Positions 1 to 7,060 are shown, numbered from the stretch's first letter. The stretch is DNA of 9,531 bases from an uncultured Acetatifactor sp. (GCA_934394515.1 CAKRRU010000097.1:1-9531), one strand, 5' to 3'. The notes: generated by a model from the letters alone, not told the origin. Numbers and translations are program-made.

Positions 1-1
1 G

Positions 2-1066
2 AAAACGCTTGCAGAAGAATTTGACCTCGGTATGGCTTATTATTATCTGGGGTGCCTGCTGTATGATAAGAGAGTATACGATGCGGCGGTTGAGGATTAC
101 GAAAAGTCCGCCCGGAAATATCCGGATTTTCCTACGGTGCACAGGAATCTGGCTCTGGCTTATTACAATGTATACAGACAGCCTGAGAAAGCTTATGAAG
201 AAATGAGTCTGGCATTTACTCTGGATGAAACAGATGCCAGGGTGTATCTGGAACTGGATCAGCTGAGGAAACGGATGAATGTTCCGATACAGGAACGACT
301 GAAAGATTTGGAACAGTATCTTGCACTGGTAGAGAACAGAGATGATCTGTATCTGGAATATGTGACTTTGCTGAACACGCTAGGAGAGAATGCAAGAGCG
401 CTTGGTTTGATCGAAAAGAGGCATTTCCATCAATGGGAAGGCGGCGAAGGAAAGGTTGCCGCACAGTACCTGACGGCGCTGTACCGGCTGGCAAAAGCAG
501 CAGTGGCAGAAGAACACTATGCAGAGGCGAGGGAGCTTCTGCTCAGGGCAGTAGGCGAGTATCCGTACAATCTCGGAGAGGGAAAACTGGAGTCGGCACA
601 GGAGAATAATCTGTACTACCTTCTTGGACTGGTATATGAAAAGCTGGGAGAGGATGAAGCGGCGCAAGATTGTTATACGAAAGCAGGCTGCGGAGAGTCG
701 GAGCCGGTAGGCATGATGTACTATAACGACCAGCCACCCGAGATGATCTATTATCAGGGACTGGCACATTTGCAGCTAAGGAATACGGAAGAGGCACATT
801 TGAGATTTCAAAAGCTTGTGGACTATGGCAGACTGCACCTGGAGGATGTCGTGAAAACAGACTACTTCGCGGTATCCCTGCCGGATCTGCTGATCTTTGA
901 AGAAGACTTGAGCGAACGGAACCGGAAACATTGCCTGTTCATGATGAGTCTGGGACTGCGCGGACTGGGACGAGAGGCAGAAGCGGATGCATGCACTAAG
1001 CAACTGCTTGCCATGGATAATGCACACCGGGGAATACGGATACATGGCGAAGCAGAAGGTATATGA
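2..1066 (+). CDS. DUF5107-type tetratricopeptide repeat protein, C-terminal part (5' end outside window)
   Basis: The frame is open from base 2, so the ATG at 32 is an internal Met and the true start lies left of the window; 354 codons are visible, ending at TGA 1064-1066. The visible part is mostly helical TPR: a repeat near the left edge (AYYYLGCLLYDKRVYDAAVE), another reading NNLYYLLGLVYEKLGEDEAA, and a last one around HCLFMMSLGLRGLGREAEA. Between them are segments I recognise from C-terminal halves of DUF5107 proteins: HFHQWEGGEGK, YPYNLGEGKL, YYNDQPPEMIYYQGLAH and DYFAVSLPDLLIFEEDL. Full-length relatives are about 1000-1100 residues, with an N-terminal beta-sandwich DUF5107 region. TPRs usually mediate protein contacts; the biochemical role of the family is not established to my knowledge. 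The gene runs the same way as the GH35 gene 154 bp downstream, with no clear terminator between, so they may share a transcript. Family assignment is firm, function is not. Confidence 0.88.
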   Translation, partial: KTLAEEFDLGMAYYYLGCLLYDKRVYDAAVEDYEKSARKYPDFPTVHRNLALAYYNVYRQPEKAYEEMSLAFTLDETDARVYLELDQLRKRMNVPIQERLKDLEQYLALVENRDDLYLEYVTLLNTLGENARALGLIEKRHFHQWEGGEGKVAAQYLTALYRLAKAAVAEEHYAEARELLLRAVGEYPYNLGEGKLESAQENNLYYLLGLVYEKLGEDEAAQDCYTKAGCGESEPVGMMYYNDQPPEMIYYQGLAHLQLRNTEEAHLRFQKLVDYGRLHLEDVVKTDYFAVSLPDLLIFEEDLSERNRKHCLFMMSLGLRGLGREAEADACTKQLLAMDNAHRGIRIHGEAEGI

Positions 1067-1205
1067 CGGATTGCGGATTTAATTTATTTTTGCAAGAGCA
1101 ATGAAACATTGGCAATTAGGACAAACATTCGGAAACAAGCAACTTTGATACCATTATAAGAGTGTTTGGCGATAAGAAGAATATGCAATATGAATTATGA
1201 ATTTT

Positions 1206-1216
1206 GGAGATGGGAG
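1206..1216 (+). promoter_or_regulatory. Ribosome binding site region that decides the GH35 start
   Basis: GGAGA at 1206-1210 lies 10 nt, and GGGAG at 1212-1216 lies 4 nt, before the ATG at 1221. The upstream in-frame ATG at 1197 has only a weak purine stretch (AAGAAG, about 17 nt away) in front of it. This favours initiation at 1221. No well-spaced sigma-A promoter could be made out in the 154-bp gap before it. Confidence 0.5.
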
Positions 1217-1220
1217 CAAA

Positions 1221-3245
1221 ATGTACGGTTACAACAGCGAATATCTGACAGATAACGGCAGACCGATTCTGCCGGTTATGGGAGAGTTTCATTTTTCCCG
1301 TTACCCGGAGACAGAGTGGAAATCTGCGCTGCATAATATGAAGCAGGGTGGAGTGGAAATTGTTGCCACCTATGTGTTCTGGATCCACCATGAGGAGGCA
1401 CAGGGAGAGTGGGATTTCTCCGGCAGGAGGAATTTGCATGATTTTCTGACCTGCTGTCAGGAGGCCCACTTGAAAGTATGGCTGCGCATCGGCCCCTGGG
1501 CGCACGGAGAGTGCAGAAACGGCGGTTTTCCGGACTGGCTGGTGGAGAAAGAGAAAAAGGGAGAACTGTGTACTCGCACAAACGATCCGGTATATCTGGC
1601 ATTGGTGGATAAATTTTTTACAAAGATCGGTGAGCAGGCAGCAGGCTTCATGGATAAGGACGGCGGTCCTGTGATCGGAATCCAGATTGAGAATGAGTAC
1701 GGACATGCCGGCGGCCCCTCTGACAGAGAAGAAGGCATGGCGCACATGCGTAAGCTGAAACAGATAGCGGAAGAAAAGGGGATGGTCACTCCCTATTACT
1801 CGGCCACCGGCTGGGGCGGCGCTTATGTGCCGGAAGGGTTCCTTTCGGTGCTTGGCGGCTATGTGGATGCCCCTTGGGCGGGGCATACGCATGAGATGTC
1901 TGCCAGCGAGAACTTTCTGTTCCAGCCGTTCCATGATGATGCCAATATTGCTTCTGATTTCTCGGAGAGGCAGAGCTCATTTACATTTGATACGGACAAA
2001 GTGCCCTATCTGACGGCGGAGCTGGGCGGCGGATTACAGGTGACGGCGCACAGACGCCCCTTTCCGTACCCTGATGATATCGAAGCGCAGACGATCTGTA
2101 TGCTGGGTGCCGGAGCAAACCTGATCGGATACTATATGTATCACGGCGGTGTGAATCCGGACGGAAAATACACGACATTACAGGAGTCGAAGGCAACGGG
2201 ATATGCCAATGATCTGCCGGTAAAAAGCTACGATTTCCAGACCTGTCTGCGAGAGAACGGACTGCCTGCGGAGAGCTATTTCCGGTTGCGCAAGCACCAT
2301 ATTTTTATAAAAAACGTGGAAAATCTATTGGCTCCGGCAAAAGCCTGCCTGCCGGAAAATATACCTGCGCCGACGAATCCGGAGGATATGGAGACTCTGC
2401 GTGCTTCCTTCCGCTATAATGCGGAGGAAGATTGTGGATTCCTGTTTATCAACAATCATCAGCGGAAACGGAAGATGACGGAGAAGTGGATTACACCGGA
2501 GAAAGCGTTGTACTTTAATGTCCCTGCGACTGGTACGCGGTCGGCGGAAACTTTGAAAGGGGCAGAAAAAACATCTGGAAAATCGGAGGATGGTCTGCAA
2601 CAGGTCATCTTCGACAGAATTCATGTACCTACAGATGCAATACTGGTTCTGCCATATAATCTGCCGGTCTGTGTGGACGGAGAGCAGATCAGGCTTCGCC
2701 GGACGAATGCATCCTACCTGGGATGTTATGGCGGAATCTATTATTTTTACACGGATGAAAACCCCGGGAGTGTATACTTTGAGTGGAGCGACGGGAAGGT
2801 GCATGAGGAAGCGGTAAGGATTCTTACGGCCCATGATGCGGAGCATTTTTGCTATGATGAAAATGAGGAAGGCACCGGAGTACATCTGCTGCCGGATCTG
2901 TGCCTGACAGAAGCGGGGAAAGTGGAAGTACGGGAAAATACCTCACACCGAAGCTGTGAACTGACCCTGAAATATGAAGAAAACTCTGCGAAAGATATGG
3001 AAACAGATGTTTATCTCGAACTGGACTTTGGCGGAGACTGTGCAAGGCTGTACCAAAACGGCAGGCTTCTTGATGACTGGTTTTCCAACGGTGAGATATG
3101 GCGCGTGGCATTAAAACGATACGGTTATCCGGAACATCTGACACTGGAACTGGATCCGTTTCGCGAGGATGTCTATTATGATCTGCCACCGAAACGGGAG
3201 AATCGCCTTATGAGTGCGAGACTGGTACGATGCTCGGAAGCGTAA
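1221..3245 (+). CDS. Glycoside hydrolase family 35 protein (cytoplasmic beta-galactosidase type)
   Basis: A 674-residue enzyme predicted to release terminal beta-linked galactose from oligosaccharides by the retaining mechanism. The N-terminal catalytic barrel has the GH35 signatures GEFHFSRYP, TYVFWIHHE, LRIGPWAHGECRNGGFPDWL and GGPVIGIQIENEYG. The second Glu of ENEYG (about residue 159 from this start) is the expected acid/base. The expected nucleophile is the Glu of YLTAELGGG (about 267), followed by YYMYHGGVNPDG. After about residue 380 comes beta-rich sequence typical of accessory domains. No signal peptide or transmembrane segment is seen, so it should act in the cytoplasm on imported sugar. 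An in-frame ATG at 1197 would add 8 residues but has a poor ribosome binding site. The MATE gene follows after 50 bp. The nucleophile region differs from the classical SEF-x-GW-x-D-x-WG form, so substrate could be another beta-galactoside or a related sugar. GH35 fold is confident, exact substrate is not. Confidence 0.92.
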   Translation: MYGYNSEYLTDNGRPILPVMGEFHFSRYPETEWKSALHNMKQGGVEIVATYVFWIHHEEAQGEWDFSGRRNLHDFLTCCQEAHLKVWLRIGPWAHGECRNGGFPDWLVEKEKKGELCTRTNDPVYLALVDKFFTKIGEQAAGFMDKDGGPVIGIQIENEYGHAGGPSDREEGMAHMRKLKQIAEEKGMVTPYYSATGWGGAYVPEGFLSVLGGYVDAPWAGHTHEMSASENFLFQPFHDDANIASDFSERQSSFTFDTDKVPYLTAELGGGLQVTAHRRPFPYPDDIEAQTICMLGAGANLIGYYMYHGGVNPDGKYTTLQESKATGYANDLPVKSYDFQTCLRENGLPAESYFRLRKHHIFIKNVENLLAPAKACLPENIPAPTNPEDMETLRASFRYNAEEDCGFLFINNHQRKRKMTEKWITPEKALYFNVPATGTRSAETLKGAEKTSGKSEDGLQQVIFDRIHVPTDAILVLPYNLPVCVDGEQIRLRRTNASYLGCYGGIYYFYTDENPGSVYFEWSDGKVHEEAVRILTAHDAEHFCYDENEEGTGVHLLPDLCLTEAGKVEVRENTSHRSCELTLKYEENSAKDMETDVYLELDFGGDCARLYQNGRLLDDWFSNGEIWRVALKRYGYPEHLTLELDPFREDVYYDLPPKRENRLMSARLVRCSEA

Positions 3246-3295
3246 ACGTCGTAGAAAGACGACTAAGAGATATTTGATAATGCGAGGATAAAGTT

Positions 3296-4630
3296 ATGAA
3301 AAATATGACGGAAGGCAAGCCCCTGAAACTGATCATCGGCTTTGCGATACCGATGCTGATCGGCAATATTTTTCAACAGATCTATAACGTGGCGGATACT
3401 GTGATCGTGGGAAGATTCCTGGGAGAGCAGGCGCTGGCCGGTGTGGGAAGTACCGGAAGTCTGACGTATTTTCTGCTGGCACTGGTCAGCGGTATGTGTA
3501 ACGGTGCCGGACTTGTGGCGGCACAGTGTTTCGGATGCGGTAATAAGGAGAGACTGGCGAAGACGGTGACGGCACTGGTCTGGGCAGCCGGAGTACTTAC
3601 CTGCATTATGGCGTGCGTCGGCATGTTTGGCGCGGAATTTTTCCTGCGGCTGTTAAGCGTGCCGGAGAATGTCATGAGTTATTCTGTGACCTATCTGCAT
3701 ATTATTTATGTGTTTGTGTTTGGAAGCGTGATCTACAATGGCTGCGCGGCAATACTGAACAGCGTGGGCGATTCCAAGACACCGCTGCGAGCGGTGATCA
3801 CTTCCTCGGCTGTAAATATCGTACTGGATCTGTTTTTCATTGTGAAATGCAACATGGGAGTGGCAGGAGCGGCTTATGCCACGATCATTGCACAATGTAC
3901 CTCGGCAGTGATCTGTTTCGTGAAATTGCTGCAGGTGAGAGAAGAGATCGGACTGTCTTTGATGAAATGGCGTCCGGAGGCGGAATATCTGAAACTGGTG
4001 GTGAAGACCGGTTTCCCGGCGGCGTTCCAGTCCTGTATGATCGCACTGGGCGGAATGAGCGTGCAGCGGCTGGTGAATTCCTTCGGCTCCTCTGTCATGG
4101 CGGCTTATGTGGCGGCCAATCGTGTGGACAGCGTGGCGATTCAGGTCATTGTCTCGATCGGAACGGCTCTGTCCGTGTTTACCGGACAGAATATTGCGAA
4201 AAACTGGTATGACAGGATACGGGAGGGACTCTATAAGACGTTGGTCGTGATGGTGGGAGCGGCAGCGTTGATTGCTCTTGTGGTCCTTATCTTCCGTGTA
4301 CCGCTGATGACGTTATTCCTGGATGCTGATGAATCGGGAGAGGCGATTCGGATCGGCTGTACTTATCTGACGATCATCGGCGTGGCTTATGTGATTGCCG
4401 GAATCATGCAGAGCTATCAGAATGTGATCCGCGGCGCGGGAGATGTCAATACCTGCATGGTGGCAGGACTGACGGAACTTGCTGGGAGAATTGTGTTCGC
4501 TTATCTTTTGGCAGGCAAGATCGGTGTGACCGGCATCTGGATCGCAACGCCGCTGTCCTGGAGCTGCGGATGTGTTATTCCCGTGATACGTTATTACTCA
4601 GGAAAGTGGAAGCATAAGAGGTTGGCATAG
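3296..4630 (+). CDS. MATE family efflux transporter
   Basis: A 444-residue inner-membrane protein of the usual MATE length (about 440-460, 12 transmembrane helices). MATE proteins export cationic drugs, metabolites or other organic compounds in exchange for Na+ or H+. The N-terminus MTEGKPLKLIIGFAIPMLIG followed by FQQIYNVADTVIVGRFLG (residues 26-43) and ALAGVGSTG is diagnostic. The second half repeats the pattern (AAYVAANRVDSVAIQ, then ALSVFTGQNIAKN), as expected for the internal two-fold repeat. Start: ATG 3296 has GAGG at 3284-3287, 8 nt upstream. It follows the GH35 gene by 50 bp without a T-tract terminator, so cotranscription is likely. Its 3' end faces the AraC-type gene, with only 17 bp between stop codons. 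The exported compound cannot be told from sequence; a link with sugar use is only positional. Confidence 0.93.
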   Translation: MKNMTEGKPLKLIIGFAIPMLIGNIFQQIYNVADTVIVGRFLGEQALAGVGSTGSLTYFLLALVSGMCNGAGLVAAQCFGCGNKERLAKTVTALVWAAGVLTCIMACVGMFGAEFFLRLLSVPENVMSYSVTYLHIIYVFVFGSVIYNGCAAILNSVGDSKTPLRAVITSSAVNIVLDLFFIVKCNMGVAGAAYATIIAQCTSAVICFVKLLQVREEIGLSLMKWRPEAEYLKLVVKTGFPAAFQSCMIALGGMSVQRLVNSFGSSVMAAYVAANRVDSVAIQVIVSIGTALSVFTGQNIAKNWYDRIREGLYKTLVVMVGAAALIALVVLIFRVPLMTLFLDADESGEAIRIGCTYLTIIGVAYVIAGIMQSYQNVIRGAGDVNTCMVAGLTELAGRIVFAYLLAGKIGVTGIWIATPLSWSCGCVIPVIRYYSGKWKHKRLA

Positions 4631-4663
4631 AAAAAGATGATGTCGGATCACTCCGGCATCATC
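4631..4663 (-). terminator. Intrinsic terminator of the AraC-type gene, overlapping its stop codon
   Basis: An 11-bp stem (4636-4646 with 4653-4663, one G-U wobble) encloses a 6-nt loop. On the minus strand it is followed directly by five T (complement of 4631-4635). The upstream arm on the minus strand encodes the last residues of the regulator, and its TGA (4648-4650) lies in the loop. On the plus strand the hairpin is not followed by a T run, so it should terminate the regulator transcript but not the MATE transcript. Confidence 0.8.
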
Positions 4664-5646
4664 CAGCCTGCAAATTCCAGAATCGATTGATTTTCGGCTT
4701 TCTTTTCGCTCTGTTTCATCTGCTTGCGGTATTCTCTGGGAGACATCTGCATCAGTTTGATGAAATAGCGGTTAAAACTGGATACGGAATGGAAGCCGAC
4801 CATTTCCGAGATATCCAGGATAGAATGCTCGGTACTGCGCAGCAGAATACAGGATTTCATGATTCTGGTATTATTTACATAATCCAGAGGAGAGGTTCCC
4901 ATGATATCATGGAAGACACGGCGGAAATGCGTCGGACTCCAGTGACACAGATCTGCCAGATATTCGATGGTGAACTGCTGCATATAATTTTCTTCGATAT
5001 AATCCAATGCGGGTGAGATGACCAGAGAATTCTCTGCAATCTCACCTTCTTTTTTCTGCTCTTTCAGCGCTGCCAATTCGGGAGAGTCCGGTTTCACGTT
5101 GTCGGGGTTGGCACCGCCGAGACTTTCGATACGGTACAGCTCTATATATAGAGAACACAGGAGACTGCGTGCGCTGATCTGATAGCAGGGATTCTGATCT
5201 TCCAGTTCGTGGATGATATAGGATACCAGATAATGGATATGCGGAAAATCATCCTTGCTGAAAATATAGCGGAAGGCCGGAAAACCGTCCGTGGCCAGAT
5301 CGAAATTTTTCCAGGAAGCGGGCAGGAGATTGCGGAACATCTCTTTGGGATCCAGGAAAAGATAAGACCAGTGACTTTTGGTACCGGGGGTGCTGTAGGT
5401 GGTATGCGGGACATTTCGCGGCAGAACGGTGACGTCACCGGCTTTGAAATATTGTTTTTCTCCGTTGATCTCCAGCGTGCCGCTGTCGGAATGACAGAGC
5501 CCGATCTCCAGACAGTTGTGAAAATGCAGACTTCCGCTGGGAATATCCGAGATCTTCCAATAATCACCGGATAAAAGCAGCACCGGAAACTGCATGGGCA
5601 GATAATAACTTCGATATTCGGTAACAGTACGCTTCGGTTTCGCCAT
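4648..5646 (-). CDS. AraC/XylS family transcriptional regulator with cupin-like sensor domain
   Basis: A 332-residue DNA-binding protein. Residues about 20-100 form a cupin-like ligand-binding domain (HFHNCLEIGL, GDVTVLPRNVPH), as in regulators that sense sugars. Residues about 210-310 are the AraC double helix-turn-helix: the first helix pair is around TIEYLADLCHWSPTHFRRVF (226-245), the second around ILDISEMVGFHSVSSFNRYF (276-295), ending in the conserved MSPREYRK. A charged, probably disordered linker of about 35 residues (roughly 175-210) joins them and makes the protein slightly longer than the usual 280-300. Start: ATG (complement of 5644-5646) has a perfect AGGAGG (complement of 5653-5658) 6 nt upstream. 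It is transcribed divergently from the sugar ABC operon across a shared control region and is its most likely regulator; it could also act on the GH35-MATE genes. Family is certain; ligand and targets are inferred. Confidence 0.95.
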   Translation of the reverse strand: MAKPKRTVTEYRSYYLPMQFPVLLLSGDYWKISDIPSGSLHFHNCLEIGLCHSDSGTLEINGEKQYFKAGDVTVLPRNVPHTTYSTPGTKSHWSYLFLDPKEMFRNLLPASWKNFDLATDGFPAFRYIFSKDDFPHIHYLVSYIIHELEDQNPCYQISARSLLCSLYIELYRIESLGGANPDNVKPDSPELAALKEQKKEGEIAENSLVISPALDYIEENYMQQFTIEYLADLCHWSPTHFRRVFHDIMGTSPLDYVNNTRIMKSCILLRSTEHSILDISEMVGFHSVSSFNRYFIKLMQMSPREYRKQMKQSEKKAENQSILEFAGWMMPE

Positions 5647-5762
5647 ATAGAACCTCCTGAGTCACCGGAAATCGAATTTCTGAACGCAAAATGCTTTTCT
5701 AAATGATCATTCCGGATGCTTTTTGAACCCTGAAACAAGGTAATAACAAACCTCATACTTTA

Positions 5763-5791
5763 TATATAACAATAAAACAGCACAAAATCAA
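5763..5791 (-). promoter_or_regulatory. Candidate sigma-A promoter of the AraC-type gene
   Basis: Read on the minus strand: -35 TTGATT (5791-5786), a 17-bp spacer, then -10 TATATA (5768-5763) preceded by TG-T, the extended -10 arrangement. Transcription would start near 5756 and give a leader of about 110 nt. The surrounding DNA is A+T-rich, so chance matches are possible; start-site mapping is lacking. Confidence 0.5.
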
Positions 5792-5940
5792 CCATTAATA
5801 TACGAAAATTCTATTTCAATGTTTACAATTCGTACATATTTTATTCAAAAAAATGCGGAATAACCTTAAGAAAACGTGTCAAAATGCCTTTTTAATCCGA
5901 AAAAACAAAGCTGTATTTATGCAAAAAATAAAAATATACG

Positions 5941-5972
5941 AAAAACGACCATGAACTATAATGGTCGTTTTT
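5941..5972. terminator. Terminator-like perfect hairpin in the leader region of the ABC operon
   Basis: Bases 5941-5952 and 5961-5972 are perfect inverted repeats (12 bp, core ACGACCAT/ATGGTCGT) around the 8-nt loop GAACTATA. The right arm ends in TTTTT and the left begins with AAAAA, so it could terminate transcription in either direction. No gene on either strand obviously ends here: the regulator runs away to the left and the permease starts 122 bp to the right. It may block read-through, end a small RNA, or attenuate a transcript begun further left. Confidence 0.6.
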
Positions 5973-5996
5973 GCATGATAATATATGCGGAATGAT

Positions 5997-6025
5997 TAGA
6001 CGAAACGAGCAACATGTATGATAAT
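5997..6025 (+). promoter_or_regulatory. Candidate sigma-A promoter of the ABC transporter operon
   Basis: A -35-like TAGACG (5997-6002, 4 of 6 matches to TTGACA), a 17-bp spacer and -10 GATAAT (6020-6025, 5 of 6 matches). Transcription would begin near 6032, giving a leader of about 60 nt. The imperfect -35 would fit a promoter that needs an activator such as the neighbouring AraC-type protein. This is pattern matching only. Confidence 0.4.
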
Positions 6026-6030
6026 AGACT

Positions 6031-6055
6031 TACAAAGTTACAAAAAGTGTACAAA
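6031..6055 (+). repeat. Short TACAAA direct repeats before the permease gene
   Basis: TACAAA occurs three times, at 6031-6036, 6039-6044 and 6050-6055, with start-to-start distances of 8 and 11 bp. They fall just downstream of the candidate -10 element. They may be protein-binding half-sites or chance in A-rich DNA. Confidence 0.3.
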
Positions 6056-6081
6056 ATGACGATGAATTACAGCTGACACTT

Positions 6082-6088
6082 GAGGAGG
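6082..6088 (+). promoter_or_regulatory. Ribosome binding site that fixes the first permease start at 6095
   Basis: GAGGAGG lies 6 nt before ATG 6095. The in-frame TTG at 6080 overlaps this site and cannot use it, so the longer reading beginning M-R-R-F-D is very unlikely. Confidence 0.85.
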
Positions 6089-6094
6089 TTCGAT

Positions 6095-7048
6095 ATGGCA
6101 AAGAAGAATGTAGCCAATGTGGCTGGTGTCAAGACCAAAACCACGTGGAAACAAGCTTTTAAGAGAGACTGGCAGTTATATCTGCTGTTACTGTTTCCGC
6201 TGATCATGGTATTCGTATTCAGTTACGGCGCTTATCCGGGCTTACGAATGGCTTTTATGGATTATAAGCCGGCCAAAGGATATGCAGGCAGTGAATGGGT
6301 GGGAATGAAGACATTCATTAAGATTTTCAAGGATGCCGATTTCATCAGAGCGCTGCGCAACTCCATCGTGTTTAACCTGGCAGACCTGCTGATCGGTTTC
6401 CCGATGCCGATCATTCTGGCACTGATCTTAAATGAACTGAGATATCCCCGATTCAAGAAAGTATCACAGACGATCCTGTATCTGCCGCACTTCCTTTCCT
6501 GGGCTATCATCGGAAGCGTGGCAATGACAATGTTCCGTCCGAACTCCGGTCTGGTAAATGTTTTACTTACCAACCTCGGCGTGATCTCCGAAGGAATTCC
6601 TTTCCTGAATGAGAAATGGCACTGGGCGATCACTTATCTGCTGATCGGTGTATGGCAGACGATGGGATGGGGCACGATCCTCTACCTGGCAGCGATCACC
6701 GGTATCAACGGCGAGCTGTATGAAGCAGCCATGATCGACGGAGCAAACCGCTGGAAGAGAATGTGGCACATCACACTTCCCGGTATCAAGAGTACGGTAG
6801 TAACCCTGTTGATCCTGAATCTCGGACGTGTCATGGGAAGTAACCTGGAACGTCTGACAGCTCTGGAGAATTCACAGGTAAAAGACTTCCAGTATCAGCT
6901 GGCTGTCTACATATATAATAAAGGTATCGGAGCCGGAAAGTTCAGCGCGGCAACCGCGGTTGGTCTGTTCCAGTCCCTGATCGGACTGATCCTGGTTCTG
7001 TTATCCGATAAATTTGCCAAGAAGCTTGGCGAAGACGGATTACTGTAG
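6095..7048 (+). CDS. Sugar ABC transporter permease, LplB/YteP type (CUT1 family)
   Basis: A 317-residue membrane component of an oligosaccharide importer. After a basic cytoplasmic N-terminus, the first membrane span is about residues 27-45 (YLLLLFPLIMVFVFSYG). The family features NSIVFN, YLPHFLSWAIIG and a C-terminal hydrophobic helix (about 286-304) follow. The EAA loop that docks the ATPase is at about 209-230: EAAMIDGANRWKRMWHITLP, with the invariant Gly and Leu-Pro. Length matches the LplB group (about 300-325). It is the first gene of a run followed by a second permease 12 bp downstream and a binding protein. LplB-type importers usually rely on a shared MsmX-type ATPase encoded elsewhere. 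The substrate cannot be read from the permease; a beta-galactoside oligosaccharide is suggested only by the nearby GH35 gene. Confidence 0.93.
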   Translation: MAKKNVANVAGVKTKTTWKQAFKRDWQLYLLLLFPLIMVFVFSYGAYPGLRMAFMDYKPAKGYAGSEWVGMKTFIKIFKDADFIRALRNSIVFNLADLLIGFPMPIILALILNELRYPRFKKVSQTILYLPHFLSWAIIGSVAMTMFRPNSGLVNVLLTNLGVISEGIPFLNEKWHWAITYLLIGVWQTMGWGTILYLAAITGINGELYEAAMIDGANRWKRMWHITLPGIKSTVVTLLILNLGRVMGSNLERLTALENSQVKDFQYQLAVYIYNKGIGAGKFSAATAVGLFQSLIGLILVLLSDKFAKKLGEDGLL

Positions 7049-7052
7049 GAGG
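7047..7052 (+). promoter_or_regulatory. Ribosome binding site of the second permease, overlapping the preceding stop codon
   Basis: AGGAGG begins inside the TAG stop (7046-7048) of the first permease and stands 8 nt before ATG 7061. The in-frame GTG at 7052 overlaps the site itself, so 7061 is the proper start. The overlap suggests translational coupling of the two permeases in equal amounts. Confidence 0.85.
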
Positions 7053-7060
7053 TGAGTAAG

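Larger units (their letters stand above)
5647..6094. other. Divergent A+T-rich control region between the AraC-type gene and the ABC operon
   Basis: About 450 bp without a convincing gene. From left to right it holds the regulator's ribosome binding site and a roughly 110-nt leader, including a small GAAAT/ATTTC inverted repeat at 5668-5680. Next come a candidate minus-strand promoter (5763-5791), a very A+T-rich stretch (about 5760-5940) with no strong plus-strand promoter, and a perfect hairpin with a T tract (5941-5972). A candidate plus-strand promoter (5997-6025), TACAAA repeats (6031-6055) and the GAGGAGG of the first permease follow. No clear catabolite (cre) site and no known riboswitch fold was recognised by eye. 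Confidence 0.75.

Noticed and set aside
1090..1111. Overlapping small hairpins after the DUF5107 gene (TTGC/GCAA and CAATG/CATTG)
   Set aside because: Stems of 4-5 bp without a T tract; not convincing as a terminator.
1116..1934. Minus-strand 272-codon ORF opposite the GH35 gene
   Set aside because: Antisense of a clearly coding gene; the translation has no domain features and is His/Cys/Arg-rich as expected of a shadow frame.
3248..3263. GTCGT/ACGAC hairpin between the GH35 and MATE genes
   Set aside because: Only 5 bp and no T tract follows, so not a terminator; the genes are best read as one transcript.
3613..4212. Plus-strand 199-codon ORF inside the MATE gene
   Set aside because: Out-of-frame overlap; the true MATE frame carries the diagnostic motifs throughout.
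5142..5756. Minus-strand 204-codon ORF overlapping the AraC-type gene
   Set aside because: It is an alternate-frame shadow of the regulator, rich in Ser/Ile/Pro/Arg, with no family resemblance or ribosome binding site.
5872..5888. Possible catabolite-repression (cre) site around AAAACGTGTCAA
   Set aside because: Alignment to the usual palindromic consensus gives several mismatches at key positions and wrong half-site spacing.
5853..5954. Plus-strand ORF of 33 codons (MRNNLKKTCQNAFLIRKNKA...) ending in the orphan hairpin
   Set aside because: No ribosome binding site, composition simply reflects A-rich DNA, and it ends inside the terminator stem.
5957..5962. TATAAT match inside the loop of the orphan hairpin
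   Set aside because: No -35 element at 16-18 bp upstream; the match belongs to the hairpin loop in A+T-rich DNA.
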